Counted from the first letter of the stretch, positions 10,129-19,464 are shown. The stretch: DNA of 57,645 bases from Actinomycetes bacterium (GCA_024641245.1 JAHEDK010000016.1:1-57645); one strand, 5' to 3'. Notes: generated by a model from the letters alone, not told the origin. A program made the numbers and translations.

Positions 10129-10419
10129 TCAGCCGACGATGGCGAGAAGATCACGCGACGAGAGGATCAAATACTCTGTGCCGTCCATCTTGATCTCCGT
10201 GCCACCAAACTTCGAATACACGACGACGTCGCCAACGCTCACATCCATGGGCATGCGATCGCCGTCTTCATTAAGCGCACCCGGCCCAACGGCCAGGACC
10301 TCTCCAAATTGAGGCTTTTCCTTTGCAGTGTCGGGAATCACCAGGCCGGAAGGAGTCCGCGTCTGGTCTTCCTCCTTCGCCTTGACGACCACCCGGTCAC
10401 CGAGAGGCTGAAGCTTCAT
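10129..10419 (-). CDS. groS: 10-kDa co-chaperonin GroES
   Basis: 96 residues covering the complete Cpn10 fold: [13 protein letters not shown], the mobile-loop segment [17 protein letters not shown] and the C-terminal [23 protein letters not shown] lies just upstream of the ATG. First gene of groES-groEL, 25 bp downstream of the first CIRCE element. Confidence 0.98.
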   Translation of the reverse strand: MKLQPLGDRVVVKAKEEDQTRTPSGLVIPDTAKEKPQFGEVLAVGPGALNEDGDRMPMDVSVGDVVVYSKFGGTEIKMDGTEYLILSSRDLLAIVG

Positions 10420-10444
10420 GCCGAATCCTCCTACTGATTGCGGA

Positions 10445-10471
10445 TTAGCACTCTCCGAGTGAGAGTGCCAG
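10445..10471 (-). promoter_or_regulatory. CIRCE operator 1 (HrcA site)
   Basis: TTAGCACTC, 9 nt, GAGTGCCAG: a match to the CIRCE consensus with two deviations in the right arm. On the minus strand the arms also supply TGGCAC and TAATCC at 17-nt spacing, so operator and a possible sigma-A promoter overlap. Confidence 0.92.
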
Positions 10472-10476
10472 TAAGG

Positions 10477-10503
10477 TTAGCACTCTCCATACAGGAGTGC
10501 TAG
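10477..10503 (-). promoter_or_regulatory. CIRCE operator 2 (HrcA site)
   Basis: TTAGCACTC, 9 nt, GAGTGCTAG: one base from the perfect CIRCE inverted repeat. It starts 32 bp from the start of the first element, about three helical turns. On the minus strand it contains TAGCAC and TAACCT at 17-nt spacing. HrcA itself is not encoded in the window. Confidence 0.95.
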
Positions 10504-10592
10504 CCGGCCGTCCGCGCTCTGGATTCGCCTCCACGCCGTTCAGTTAGGCTCACGCACAGGCAATCCAAGCGATGATCTCTGGAGAAACTGAG

Positions 10593-11813
10593 GTGCTAGT
10601 GACCAGTCGGCGTTTCCTTGATGCGGAGGCAGCGCACGTTGCGCGCAACTATGCCCCTCTGGAAGTCGTGCTGACCAGGGGCGAGGGGTCTTGGGTGTAC
10701 GACGTTGACGGCAACGCCTACCTCGACTTCTTGGCCGGGTACTCGGCTCTCAACTTCGGACATAGGCACCCGCGACTCATCGCCGCCGCCAAGCGCCAAC
10801 TCGACTCACTGACGCTGACCAGCCGCGCCTTTCGGAGCGACCAACTCGGGCCGTACGCCGAAGCACTGACCTCTCTGTGCAACCGGGAGGCCATGTTGCC
10901 GATGAATACCGGCGCTGAGGCCGTCGAAACGGCCATCAAGATCGCCAGGAAGTGGGGATACAACACCAAAGGAGTTGCGCCGGGACGCGCCAAGATCATC
11001 GTCAGCGACGGCAACTTCCACGGGCGAACGACCACCATCGTGAGCTTCTCCTCAGATCCCATCGCTCGTTCAGGATTCGGCCCGTTCACCCCGGGGTTTC
11101 AGTCGATTCCGTTCGGTGATGCCGGTGCGTTGGATGCAGCCATCGATGGCGACACCGTCGCGTTCCTCCTCGAGCCGATCCAGGGCGAGGCCGGGGTCAA
11201 AATTCCGCCGGATGGATGGTTACGCGAGGTAAGGCGCATCTGCACCAAACGCAACGTCCTCATGATCGCCGACGAGATCCAATCGGGACTTGGACGGACC
11301 GGCACCACATTCGCTTGTGACCTCGAAGACGTTACCCCCGACCTCTACGTGCTCGGCAAGGCGCTGGGAGGTGGGATCCTCCCGGTCTCGGCGGTCGTTG
11401 GTGATTGGGATGTAATGGGCGTCTTGTCTCCAGGTGAACACGGGAGCACCTTCGGCGGCAACCCGCTGGCGGCTGCCATCGGACTCGAGGTTGTCACCAT
11501 TTTGAGCGAAGGGCATATTCAGCGACGGGCGGCCGAACTGGGGAGATTGTTCTCGGATGGACTGGCTGCAATCGCGGCCGGGTCAGATGCCATCGAAGCG
11601 GTCCGCACCAGAGGCCTGTGGGCCGGTGTCGACGTTGCGACGTTGGGACCGAGCGCCAGAGCCGTAACCCAGCAGCTCCTCTTACACGGGGTACTCGCCA
11701 AGGAAACCCACGGCCACACGATTCGGTTCTCACCGCCACTTACGATCAGCGAAGAGGACCTGGCGAAGGGGCTCGAAGGAATCGCCAACGCGCTGGCAGT
11801 CGCGAGTTCCTAG
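10593..11813 (+). CDS. rocD: Ornithine aminotransferase-like class III aminotransferase
   Basis: PLP enzyme, most like ornithine-oxo-acid transaminase, which makes glutamate semialdehyde from ornithine. The N-terminus (ARNYAPLEVVLTRGEGSWVYDVDG), NTGAEAVETAIKIARKWGY, FHGRTTTIVSFSSD, EPIQGEAGVKIP, ADEIQSGLGRTG and the PLP lysine in LGKALGGG all match RocD. I prefer GTG 10593, which has GGAG 8 nt upstream, over ATG 10572, which has none. It stands alone, divergent from groES. Its stop codon lies inside a duplicated 20-bp repeat. Confidence 0.9.
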   Translation: MLVTSRRFLDAEAAHVARNYAPLEVVLTRGEGSWVYDVDGNAYLDFLAGYSALNFGHRHPRLIAAAKRQLDSLTLTSRAFRSDQLGPYAEALTSLCNREAMLPMNTGAEAVETAIKIARKWGYNTKGVAPGRAKIIVSDGNFHGRTTTIVSFSSDPIARSGFGPFTPGFQSIPFGDAGALDAAIDGDTVAFLLEPIQGEAGVKIPPDGWLREVRRICTKRNVLMIADEIQSGLGRTGTTFACDLEDVTPDLYVLGKALGGGILPVSAVVGDWDVMGVLSPGEHGSTFGGNPLAAAIGLEVVTILSEGHIQRRAAELGRLFSDGLAAIAAGSDAIEAVRTRGLWAGVDVATLGPSARAVTQQLLLHGVLAKETHGHTIRFSPPLTISEEDLAKGLEGIANALAVASS

Positions 11814-11837
11814 TCGGAGTCGCGAGTTGCTAGCTCC
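11798..11837. repeat. Tandem 20-bp repeat spanning two convergent stop codons
   Basis: AGTCGCGAGTTCCTAGTCGG is followed directly by AGTCGCGAGTTGCTAGCTCC. The CTAG in copy 1 contains the rocD stop on the plus strand (11811-11813). The CTAG in copy 2 contains the DUF1295 stop on the minus strand (11830-11832). The AGTCGCGAGT core also occurs as a heptamer array beside the glmM stop codon at 21993-22018. Confidence 0.85.
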
Positions 11838-12564
11838 GTTTTGGGCCGGGGAAGAATGCGTTCGTCGTCCGGACATAGCGCTCATAGCCCGCCCGGGTCT
11901 TCGATAGCTTTCTCTCGAGGAGTGTCACCCCGGACACCCGCATCAACAGCACCGACATCGCGACCGGGCCGTAGACACTCCACCAACCGCCCGCATCTGC
12001 TGCAATCAGGAACAACCCCCACCACACCATGAAGTCGCCGAAGTAATTCGGATGACGCGTGTAGCGCCACAACCCCTCATCGAGAACCTTGCCTGCACTC
12101 GCCGGATCCTGCTTGAACACCGACAACTGCCAGTCACCGACGGCTTCAAAGAAGATCCCAACGGCCCAGGTCGCGATCCCGAGATATGCGAGCACTCCGA
12201 CGTCACTGCTCCCGTCTGCGCCTGCCAGCAGCGGGGCCGACACGATCCAGGCAAGTACGGCTTGCCCCCAGAACACGGTCAGAAGGCTCTTGTAGGGCCA
12301 ACTGGGTCCGCCCCGCTCCCGCATCCTTTGATAGCGGTAATCCTCCGGTTCGCCCCAGTTCCGCCAGGTCAGGTAGCCGGACAATCGGAGCCCCCACACA
12401 GTGACCAGCGCCAGCATCAATGTCGTCCGTCCACCCTCCTCCGCACCGGTCGACATCGCGTACACGACCGCCGCGGCAATGAACGTCAAGCTCCAGAAGA
12501 GATCGATTATCGATGCATCCTTCCGGACCAGGCTCACCACCCAGACGAGCATCGTCAGGATCAC
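11830..12564 (-). CDS. DUF1295 family membrane protein (steroid 5-alpha-reductase-like)
   Basis: An integral membrane protein with about seven hydrophobic segments and the DUF1295 core: LRLSGYLTWRNWG, EDYRYQRMR, and the C-terminal LWRYTRHPNYFGDFMVWWG motif shared with 5-alpha-reductase and isoprenylcysteine methyltransferase-like enzymes, where it binds NADPH or cofactor. The annotated GTG at 12564 starts inside the first helix. About 19 more hydrophobic codons are open upstream with no ATG, GTG or TTG before an in-frame TAG, so the true start may be unusual. Confidence 0.85.
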   Translation of the reverse strand: MILTMLVWVVSLVRKDASIIDLFWSLTFIAAAVVYAMSTGAEEGGRTTLMLALVTVWGLRLSGYLTWRNWGEPEDYRYQRMRERGGPSWPYKSLLTVFWGQAVLAWIVSAPLLAGADGSSDVGVLAYLGIATWAVGIFFEAVGDWQLSVFKQDPASAGKVLDEGLWRYTRHPNYFGDFMVWWGLFLIAADAGGWWSVYGPVAMSVLLMRVSGVTLLERKLSKTRAGYERYVRTTNAFFPGPKRS

Positions 12565-12692
12565 TAGAGCGGTGAGTCCGAGGAGGTATGCAGAGAGATC
12601 GAAGATATCGAGTCCTATTCTCTACGTTCTAAATCGAGTGTTGCCGGCCACGCCGCAGGATGGATATCCGACTGATCGTCACCGGCCGTCCA

Positions 12693-13703
12693 TCATCCGA
12701 TACGCAGATTCGTGTCGACCTGGCTGTCCCAGGCCGAGTACACGCCCTGTGAAAGCCAATGCGAACCGGCCACGCCGATCATGGCGGCATTATCGGTGCA
12801 CAGCAGCCGGCCGGGCAAGAACAACTCAACGCCTCGGCTCGCAGCCTCCTCCGCCATCCGCTGTCGCAGCCGGCGATTGGCGATCACTCCCCCGCCGGCG
12901 CCGACGATGTGCACGCCGGTGTCTTCGACGGCGTTGAACGTCTTCTCGACGAGGACGTCCACAATGGCTTCCTGGACTGAGGCGGCCACATCTTCGATCG
13001 GCGGGAGGGAACCGGCCGCCTTGGCTTTCTCGATGTAGGTGACGGCGGAAGTCTTCAGACCGGAGAACGACACGTCGTACCGCCGATCACGCAGTGGGCG
13101 GGGAAGAGCGATCGCGGACGAGTCACCTCCCTCGGAAAGCCGATCCAGGTTGGGGCCGCCCGGATAGCCGAGGCCCATGAAGCGGGCGATCTTGTCGAAC
13201 GCCTCTCCGGCCGCGTCGTCGATTGTCTGGCCGAGGGTCTCGTATTCGCCCCAGTTCTTCACGTGTACGATCTGGCTGTGCCCTCCCGAAGCAAGCAATA
13301 CGATCGCCGGTGGGGTGAACGCGTCGAACTCGAGTCGAGGCGCCATCAAATGGCCCTCCATGTGGTCTATTCCCACGAACGGCAGCTGCCTGGCCCAGGC
13401 GGTGGCTTTGGCGAACGAATACCCGACCAGCAACGCCCCTACCAGTCCGGGACCCTGCGTAGCGGCGATCCCGTCGAGATCGTCAGGATGAATACCTGCT
13501 TCCACGAGCGCCCGATGGGTGAGTGACCGGATCGATTCCACGTGGGCCCTGGCGGCGATCTCCGGCACAACACCACCGAAGCGGGCGTGGATCTCCACCT
13601 GCGAGGACAAAACGTTGGAAAGCACGTGGGAACCACGCACCACGGCTACTGCCGTCTCATCGCAGCTCGTCTCGAACGCCAGAACAGTAGGCTCAATCGT
13701 CAC
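12693..13703 (-). CDS. tsaD: tRNA N6-adenosine threonylcarbamoyltransferase TsaD
   Basis: Catalytic subunit that transfers threonylcarbamoyl to A37 of ANN-decoding tRNAs. Motifs are the N-terminal [15 protein letters not shown], the metal-binding [30 protein letters not shown] and the late [11 protein letters not shown]. Length 336 is normal. Its ATG overlaps the rimI stop by 4 bp. TsaD acts with TsaB and TsaE, both encoded just upstream; TsaC is not in the window. Confidence 0.97.
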   Translation of the reverse strand: MTIEPTVLAFETSCDETAVAVVRGSHVLSNVLSSQVEIHARFGGVVPEIAARAHVESIRSLTHRALVEAGIHPDDLDGIAATQGPGLVGALLVGYSFAKATAWARQLPFVGIDHMEGHLMAPRLEFDAFTPPAIVLLASGGHSQIVHVKNWGEYETLGQTIDDAAGEAFDKIARFMGLGYPGGPNLDRLSEGGDSSAIALPRPLRDRRYDVSFSGLKTSAVTYIEKAKAAGSLPPIEDVAASVQEAIVDVLVEKTFNAVEDTGVHIVGAGGGVIANRRLRQRMAEEAASRGVELFLPGRLLCTDNAAMIGVAGSHWLSQGVYSAWDSQVDTNLRIG

Positions 13704-14182
13704 AGTTCCTCCCGTACCCGGCGCAGTCGCTCCTCATAGTCGGCTTTGTCGATGTCGCTGGCCCACATGATGAGAGCGTCCTCATTGAGGTAGTAATCCT
13801 TTCGCACCCCGACGGGAGCTAACCCGAACTTGCGGTAGAGAGCCTGAGCGGACTCATTAGAACGGCGCACCTCGAGTGTGAGATGTTTGGCCCCGGCCGC
13901 CAGCGCCAGGTCGATGAGTCGCACCATCATGCGTTTGGCAATGCCGTTACCTCGAGCTGCCGGCGCCACCGACATCGTTGTTATGTGGGCGTCCTCCAGG
14001 ATGACCATCATGCCCGCGTAGCCGACGATCTCATCACCCTCGACTGCGATCAGGTACCGGCGATTCGGCTGTGCCAGCTCGTCATGGAACACACTCTCCG
14101 ACCACGGCTCCGGATACACGCGTTGCTCCAATGCAGACACCGCCTGAATATCGTCGAGCGTCATAGCCCGAATGTCCATCAT
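13700..14182 (-). CDS. rimI: Ribosomal-protein alanine N-acetyltransferase RimI-like GNAT
   Basis: 160 residues with the RimI pattern: [27 protein letters not shown] at the N-terminus, [17 protein letters not shown] (acetyl-CoA binding) and [29 protein letters not shown] at the C-terminus. I use ATG 14182, because it overlaps the tsaB stop as ATGA, rather than the upstream 14203. The operon position between tsaB and tsaD is the standard bacterial arrangement. Confidence 0.93.
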   Translation of the reverse strand: MMDIRAMTLDDIQAVSALEQRVYPEPWSESVFHDELAQPNRRYLIAVEGDEIVGYAGMMVILEDAHITTMSVAPAARGNGIAKRMMVRLIDLALAAGAKHLTLEVRRSNESAQALYRKFGLAPVGVRKDYYLNEDALIMWASDIDKADYEERLRRVREEL

Positions 14183-14898
14183 GCAGACGCCGTGTCGTCC
14201 CATGGACCCTCCCTACGGAACTGCTTCCATGAGATCGTGACGTCCGGTTCCCGCAGGTACAGCGGGCGCACGTCCTCGGGTAGGGGGAAATCGTCCTTTT
14301 CGAGCGGGCCGGCAGCCAGGTCCAAGAGAGCGGCGGCTTCGGGATATCGAGGCCGACCGGACTTCACGCGGTGAAGCCCGCGCACCGTCGATCCCGGGAG
14401 ATTCTCGACGTCGCCGACGATCAGAACCTCATCGGGGTCGGATTCGAGCATCGCCCGGAAATGATCGGGCGACATGACCTCGGGCGGGCCGTCCTTCACT
14501 ACTCCGCCCGGGACCGCCCGGTACGACGCAACCGCCAGTTCGCCCCGCCGTACATCAACAACGGCATAGACGTGGCGGTGACCGGTGGCCGCCCGCAAGG
14601 CAACGGCATCGAGGGAGGTGACCGGCACGATCGGGATGCCGAGGGCGGCCGCCATCCCTTGCGCGGTGGCGAGACCCACCCGGATACCTGTGTAGAGACC
14701 GGGCCCCACATCGATGGCGATCGCATCGAGATCGTCCGGATTCCAACCGGCCTGATCGAAACAGAAATCGACGGCGGACACGATGAACGAACCGTGTCCG
14801 CGCCGATCGACCCGGGCCGCCGACGCCACCACTACCCGGTCCTCTCCGAGCGCCACCGAAGAGGCGGGAGTGGCGGTTTCGATGGCTAGAACCTTCAT
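14179..14898 (-). CDS. tsaB: t6A biosynthesis scaffold protein TsaB
   Basis: An ASKHA-fold paralogue of TsaD that forms the TsaB-TsaD-TsaE complex. The N-terminus MKVLAIETATPASSVAL, then HGSFIVSAVDFCFDQAG and IDVGPGLYTGIRVGLATAQGMA, is diagnostic. The frame is open upstream, but the conserved start is ATG 14898, which overlaps the tsaE stop by 4 bp. 239 residues. Confidence 0.95.
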   Translation of the reverse strand: MKVLAIETATPASSVALGEDRVVVASAARVDRRGHGSFIVSAVDFCFDQAGWNPDDLDAIAIDVGPGLYTGIRVGLATAQGMAAALGIPIVPVTSLDAVALRAATGHRHVYAVVDVRRGELAVASYRAVPGGVVKDGPPEVMSPDHFRAMLESDPDEVLIVGDVENLPGSTVRGLHRVKSGRPRYPEAAALLDLAAGPLEKDDFPLPEDVRPLYLREPDVTISWKQFRREGPWDDTASA

Positions 14899-15353
14899 TC
14901 TGAAAGCTCCTCGACCCGACGATCTGCCCAGATTCCGTAAGGCTCGAATCGCAAAGTGCGGTCGGTTTCGCCCGTGATCTCGATGACGATCTTCAGATGA
15001 TCGTCGGGAAGGCTGGCTGCAACTGCGTCTCCCCATTCAACGATGAGTACCGCATCTCGCGCCTCTTCGAACACGTCGAGGTTGTCGAACTCACCGAGCG
15101 ACCCAACCCGATATACGTCGACGTGGACGAGCGGGATGAACCCAGACGAGTACTTCTTCATCAGCACGAAGCTCGGGCTCGTTACGGGCGCGTCGATCCC
15201 GAGCCCATCGGCGACTCCCCCCACGAGGGCCGTCTTTCCTGCTCCGAGCGAACCGCACAGGACAACAACGTCTCCGGGCTTTAGGAGGCCGGAGAGGCGT
15301 CTACCTATTGCGCGAGTTTCTGGATCCGAACGACTAATCAGATCGACGATCAA
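14895..15353 (-). CDS. tsaE: t6A biosynthesis ATPase TsaE
   Basis: P-loop ATPase of 152 residues: Walker A in CGSLGAGKTALVGG, TSPSFVLMKKY, HVDVYRV and the VEWGD motif typical of TsaE (YjeE). It provides the ATPase activity that resets the TsaBD complex. Both ends overlap neighbours by 4 bp. Confidence 0.96.
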   Translation of the reverse strand: MIVDLISRSDPETRAIGRRLSGLLKPGDVVVLCGSLGAGKTALVGGVADGLGIDAPVTSPSFVLMKKYSSGFIPLVHVDVYRVGSLGEFDNLDVFEEARDAVLIVEWGDAVAASLPDDHLKIVIEITGETDRTLRFEPYGIWADRRVEELSE

Positions 15354-15994
15354 GCGAAGAACTCCAACTGGGTTGCGTCCTGGAGGCTAGTTGCAGAATG
15401 CGCCGGTTCCATGCGTTCGGCAAGATCGTCTTTGACCCGATCATCGAGAACCCGCCGAACGAGCGCGAAGTCGGCGCGCATATGGTCGAGAACACGTTCG
15501 CCTCCCCGCAGGGCGGCAGCCGGATGAAACGTGGGTACCACAAACCGCCCCCACCACGGATACGCCGTTCCGCGCAAGCGCGTGATCCCCGTGGTCGTCT
15601 TGAGCAGTAGTTTCGTGGCGAAGTTTCCGAGTGTCATCACCACCGCCGGATCAATCAGCTCGATCTGTCTGGCGAGGTAGCCCTTGCAGGCAGTGATCTC
15701 CTCATCACGCGGGTCACGGTTCCCCGGCGGACGGCACTTGAGCACGTTGGCGATGTAAACGTCATCGCGCATGATGCCGGCCGCGCTCGCCAGGCTGTCC
15801 AACAGTCGTCCCGCTGCTCCAACGAAGGGTACGCCCTGCAGATCCTCGTTCCGCCCTGGTGCTTCACCGATGAACATCAAGTCCGCACTCGGGCTACCGG
15901 CGCCGAACACGACGTTCGTCCTCGTTGCCGCCAATCCACAGTCGGTGCAATCACCGGCTACCCGGGCCAGTTCGCTCAGTTGGTCGTTCGTCAC
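15350..15994 (-). CDS. Uracil-DNA glycosylase, family 4 (4Fe-4S)
   Basis: Removes uracil from DNA. Family 4 features: the cysteine pair CTDCG near residue 16, GEAPGRNEDLQGVPFVGAAG (motif A), VLKCRPPGNRDP with a later Cys (about 87 and 103) completing four cluster ligands, and the TFHPAAALR motif. 214 residues. It is placed inside the alr-tsa overlap chain, with 4-bp overlaps on both sides. Confidence 0.93.
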   Translation of the reverse strand: MTNDQLSELARVAGDCTDCGLAATRTNVVFGAGSPSADLMFIGEAPGRNEDLQGVPFVGAAGRLLDSLASAAGIMRDDVYIANVLKCRPPGNRDPRDEEITACKGYLARQIELIDPAVVMTLGNFATKLLLKTTTGITRLRGTAYPWWGRFVVPTFHPAAALRGGERVLDHMRADFALVRRVLDDRVKDDLAERMEPAHSATSLQDATQLEFFA

Positions 15995-16869
15995 CCGCTA
16001 TCCCTCGCCCGGATCGCCGCCTCGATCGCTCTCGCCGTCACAACGAAGGCAGCCTCCGATATTCGGTCGAGATCGCCGGGCCGTGCACCGCACGAAACGG
16101 CGAAGGCCGCGTCGCCATCATATCTGGTGTGGGCGGGACGCAAGCATGCCGCCAGCGCATCCTGGGCGCGGACGGCGAGCCGGCGGGTTGACGGGCGATC
16201 GAGCGCCGCATCGGTGGCAACCACAACGAGTGTGGTGTTCCCGCCCATCATCGCCGCAGGATCGAAGTCGGGTGCGTGAACCCCTCCGGTGAGAGACTCT
16301 CCTTCGAGAGTGAATACGTCGCCCAATGCGTTGACCACCACGAGGGCCGCAACAGTCACTCCGCCGAGATCGACGGAGGCAGATCCCAATCCACCCGGTC
16401 GCATGTTCTCGAATCCCCGCCACTTGGCAACGGTGGCACCGGCGCCCGCGCCGACTGCGCCGTTCTCGACCGGTGCGCCCGTAGACGCCCGGAAGGCAAT
16501 GGCACCTTCCTCCGGACCCGGTCGGCTTTCAGAGTCACCCGCCGACATGTCGAAGATGACGGCACCCGGCACGATAGGGACCGGACCAAGCGGTGTCGGG
16601 TGGCCGCGGCCGTCGACCGCAAGTTCTCGCATGACCCCGTCGGCGGCGGCGAGACCGAAGGCGCTTCCGCCCGTAAGCAGAATGGCCTGAATCGCCTCTA
16701 CCCGCATTCCGGGGTCGAGAAGGGCGACTTCACGAGTTCCGGGTGCTGCACCTCGAATCTCGACGGCCGCCACGTTCGGTTCGGGAAAGACGACGACGGT
16801 GCACCCTGTCACGCCTTGAGCATGCGTCCAATGACCGACGGTGACTCCCTCGATTGCGGTGAGTGTCAA
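15991..16869 (-). CDS. P1 family (DmpA-like) peptidase / aminopeptidase
   Basis: An Ntn-hydrolase-like family of self-processing aminopeptidases. The motifs GVTVGHWTHAQGVTGCTVVVFPE, LLTGGSAFGLAAADGV, VENGAVGAGAGATVAK and MMGGNTTLVVVATDA are typical. In the DmpA prototype the nucleophile is a Ser at the cleavage site; here the equivalent position appears to be Thr (GGNTT), as in many bacterial relatives. I start at TTG 16869: AGGAGG lies 8 nt upstream and TTGA overlaps the alr stop, giving 292 residues. The longer ATG-initiated frame reads into alr. Confidence 0.88.
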   Translation of the reverse strand: MTLTAIEGVTVGHWTHAQGVTGCTVVVFPEPNVAAVEIRGAAPGTREVALLDPGMRVEAIQAILLTGGSAFGLAAADGVMRELAVDGRGHPTPLGPVPIVPGAVIFDMSAGDSESRPGPEEGAIAFRASTGAPVENGAVGAGAGATVAKWRGFENMRPGGLGSASVDLGGVTVAALVVVNALGDVFTLEGESLTGGVHAPDFDPAAMMGGNTTLVVVATDAALDRPSTRRLAVRAQDALAACLRPAHTRYDGDAAFAVSCGARPGDLDRISEAAFVVTARAIEAAIRARDSG

Positions 16870-17960
16870 GGGCGATACCTCCTGGGCATACGCGGCCCGA
16901 TCTGGCAGACGATCTCGTAGTTGATGGTGCCGATTCGCTCGGCCCACTCCTCCACCATGATCTCTTCACTGTCCTGGCGCCCGATGAGTACTACCTCATC
17001 TCCGACCTCCACATCATCCACGCCGACGTCAACCACCAGGTAGTCCATGGTCACCGTGCCCGCCAGCGGGTACCGCTTGCCGCGGATCAGGACTTCGCCC
17101 CACGAGGAAAGGAGGCGCGGCACTCCGTCTGCATACCCGATCGGAATGGAGGCAACCCGACCGTCGGCAGGTAGCGGCCGCCGGCGACCGTACGACGGGC
17201 GGGTCCCGGCCGGATGCCTCCGCAAATGTGCGACTGCAGAAACCACGCGCATCGCCGGATGCAGCCCCAGATCTGCGCCGACCGTGGGAGCGGGCTGCAG
17301 CCCATACATGCCGATACCCACTCTGACGAGGTCGTACCTGGCCTCCGGGAAGGCAATCGCACCGGCCGTATTGGCGGCGTGTGCGACCGGCACCTCGATT
17401 CCGGCCGATCGCAGCTCCTTCATCGTCGCTTCGAACCTTTCGATCTGAAGACGTGTGAACCCGGCATCTTCTTCGGCAACCGCAAAGTGCGTCCAGAGTG
17501 CGGCCAGGTCTAGACCGGGGGACTCCGTGATGAGCCGGGCAAATCCGATCGCGTCGTCAGCGGAGGCGCCGACCCGGTGCATTCCAGTATCGACTTTCAA
17601 ATGCACCGGGATGGGTGTAGTCGCCAAACCGGCCAGTGCCTCGATCATGGCGCGTGTGTAGACGGTGGGAGTGAGATTCCACTGCAGAACGGCGGGCGCC
17701 GAGCTCACCGGCGGCTCCGACAAGAGCAGGATGGGTGCATCGATTCCGGCTTCCCGGAGCCGGGCGCCTTCAGCAACCAGGGCAACCGCGAGACACGTCG
17801 CTCCGGCTGAGAGCGCGGCCTCGGCGACCGGAACATCCCCATGGCCGTAGGCGTCGGCCTTGACAACGGCGCAAACGCCGGTCGGCGCGACGAGATCCAC
17901 CAAGATGCCGATGTTGTGCCCGATGGCGTCGAGATCGATGTCGACCCAGGTTGGCCTCAC
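16866..17960 (-). CDS. alr: Alanine racemase
   Basis: PLP enzyme making D-alanine for peptidoglycan. The PLP lysine lies in AVVKADAYGHG, the substrate-pocket HLKVDTGMHRVG segment is present, and the second catalytic site lies in the C-terminal domain (VRVGIGMYGLQPAP; the IPIGYADGVPR tyrosine). 364 residues. The start overlaps the nnr stop by 4 bp. Confidence 0.96.
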   Translation of the reverse strand: MRPTWVDIDLDAIGHNIGILVDLVAPTGVCAVVKADAYGHGDVPVAEAALSAGATCLAVALVAEGARLREAGIDAPILLLSEPPVSSAPAVLQWNLTPTVYTRAMIEALAGLATTPIPVHLKVDTGMHRVGASADDAIGFARLITESPGLDLAALWTHFAVAEEDAGFTRLQIERFEATMKELRSAGIEVPVAHAANTAGAIAFPEARYDLVRVGIGMYGLQPAPTVGADLGLHPAMRVVSAVAHLRRHPAGTRPSYGRRRPLPADGRVASIPIGYADGVPRLLSSWGEVLIRGKRYPLAGTVTMDYLVVDVGVDDVEVGDEVVLIGRQDSEEIMVEEWAERIGTINYEIVCQIGPRMPRRYRP

Positions 17961-19366
17961 CTGATCACCCTTCTCACTTCACGGGCCAAAGCCGGAGCCG
18001 TGACGTTCTCGCGGCCGGCAAGAGAGATACCAGTCTTTCCATGCCAGAACGCCGCGCTGCGGGCTGCCACTTCATGGACCATGCCCGACGCCAGAAACGC
18101 GGCGGTCACGCCGGTGAGCACGTCGCCCGTGCCGATGGTGGCCAGTTCCGGACCACCAGAATCCACAACCCACAGTTCGTCTCCTGCAACGAAGGTCGGG
18201 TTCCCCTTCAGGAGCACGGTAGCTCCCGTCTCCCTGGCAAAGGCTGCTGCCTCAACGTAGCCGGTCGGGCCACCGGTCAATCTCTTGAACTCCCCCGCAT
18301 GCGGCGTGATGATCGTGGGAGCTGTGCGGTTGCGGAGGAGGTCGGGGTCGTGCAGCGCATTGATTCCATCTGCGTCGAGAACTACCGGACGGTTCCACCG
18401 TTCGAGAAGGAGCCGAACGAATCCATCAACACCCGGACCGAGGCCGGGGCCAACGGCCAGCACGTCGAAACGTGCCACATGGCCGAGCGCCTCGATGGCA
18501 TCCTCGGTCGCAAACCGGTCACCTTGGCCGACTCCGTGCGTGAGCACGCCGGGGGCAGAACCCGCATATGTAGCCTGTGCATCCGCCGGGCAAACGATCG
18601 AAACAGACCCGGCACCGGCTCCGAGCGCCGACCAGGCCGTCAGCAGAGCCGCGCCGGTCATCCCCGGCGCACCACCGACGACCGCTACGGACCCGGCCGA
18701 CCACTTGTGGGCGGTCCTCGCCCGCTCCGGTAACGGAGCATCCGACTCTTCGCAGTGAAAGAACTCCCCGTCCGCGGCAGACAATCCGATGTCGACCACT
18801 TCGACAACACCGCTGACGTCCGGCCCGATTCCTACGAAGTGGCCGACTTTCTTGGCATGAAAGGTGACCGTGCGTTCGGCTCGAAATGTCGAACCACCGG
18901 ACGAACCGTCGGTGGCGCTGAGACCACTCGCAACGTCAATGGAAAGCACGCGACCGGAGGATCTGGCCCATGGGATGACCGTATCCGGCAGATTTCCCCG
19001 AAAACCCGCCCCAAAGAGAGCGTCGATGATCAGGTCCGACCCGACCGGGCCGGTCCATGATCGAACCGGGACACCCGACTCCCGGGCAGACTGCGCGGCT
19101 CGTTTGGCCGCGTTGGATCGAGGATCGGCGAGGGCATGTACGCGAACCGCGACGCCACGGTTGTGGAGATACCTGGCTGCAACGTAGCCGTCTCCGCCGT
19201 TGTTGCCCGGACCTGCCAGCACGATGACATTGGACCCGTATCCAATGCCCATTCGAACCGCGGCCAGCGCAACGCCGAGCCCGGCTCGCTCCATGAGTAT
19301 CTCCACCGGTTCGGTCGCCGCCTCATCGAGGGCAGCCGATTGAGCGGCGGTGAGAACTGGCTTCAT
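17957..19366 (-). CDS. nnr: Bifunctional NAD(P)HX epimerase / ADP-dependent NAD(P)HX dehydratase
   Basis: Repairs hydrated NAD(P)H. The N-terminal YjeF_N domain (about 1-210; GPGNNGGDGYVAARYL, DALFGAGFRG) is the epimerase. The C-terminal carbohydrate-kinase-like domain (about 220-465; VGPGLGPGVD, TPHAGEFKRLTG, GTGDVLTGVTAAFLA) is the dehydratase. 469 residues, as expected for the fused form. It heads the chain of 4-bp overlaps that runs to tsaD. Confidence 0.95.
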   Translation of the reverse strand: MKPVLTAAQSAALDEAATEPVEILMERAGLGVALAAVRMGIGYGSNVIVLAGPGNNGGDGYVAARYLHNRGVAVRVHALADPRSNAAKRAAQSARESGVPVRSWTGPVGSDLIIDALFGAGFRGNLPDTVIPWARSSGRVLSIDVASGLSATDGSSGGSTFRAERTVTFHAKKVGHFVGIGPDVSGVVEVVDIGLSAADGEFFHCEESDAPLPERARTAHKWSAGSVAVVGGAPGMTGAALLTAWSALGAGAGSVSIVCPADAQATYAGSAPGVLTHGVGQGDRFATEDAIEALGHVARFDVLAVGPGLGPGVDGFVRLLLERWNRPVVLDADGINALHDPDLLRNRTAPTIITPHAGEFKRLTGGPTGYVEAAAFARETGATVLLKGNPTFVAGDELWVVDSGGPELATIGTGDVLTGVTAAFLASGMVHEVAARSAAFWHGKTGISLAGRENVTAPALAREVRRVIR

Positions 19367-19464
19367 GAGCCGGAAGTGGTTGAAAGCACGAGGTTGATCC
19401 TAGAGAAAACAGGCTGCCACGTACTACGAAGATCATCTGATGAAGGTGGGGCGCCGAATCCGCC

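Noticed and set aside
16870..16947. ATG start of the P1 peptidase inside alr
   Set aside because: The TTG at 16869 has AGGAGG at the right distance and continues the pattern of 4-bp overlaps; the ATG version adds non-conserved residues.
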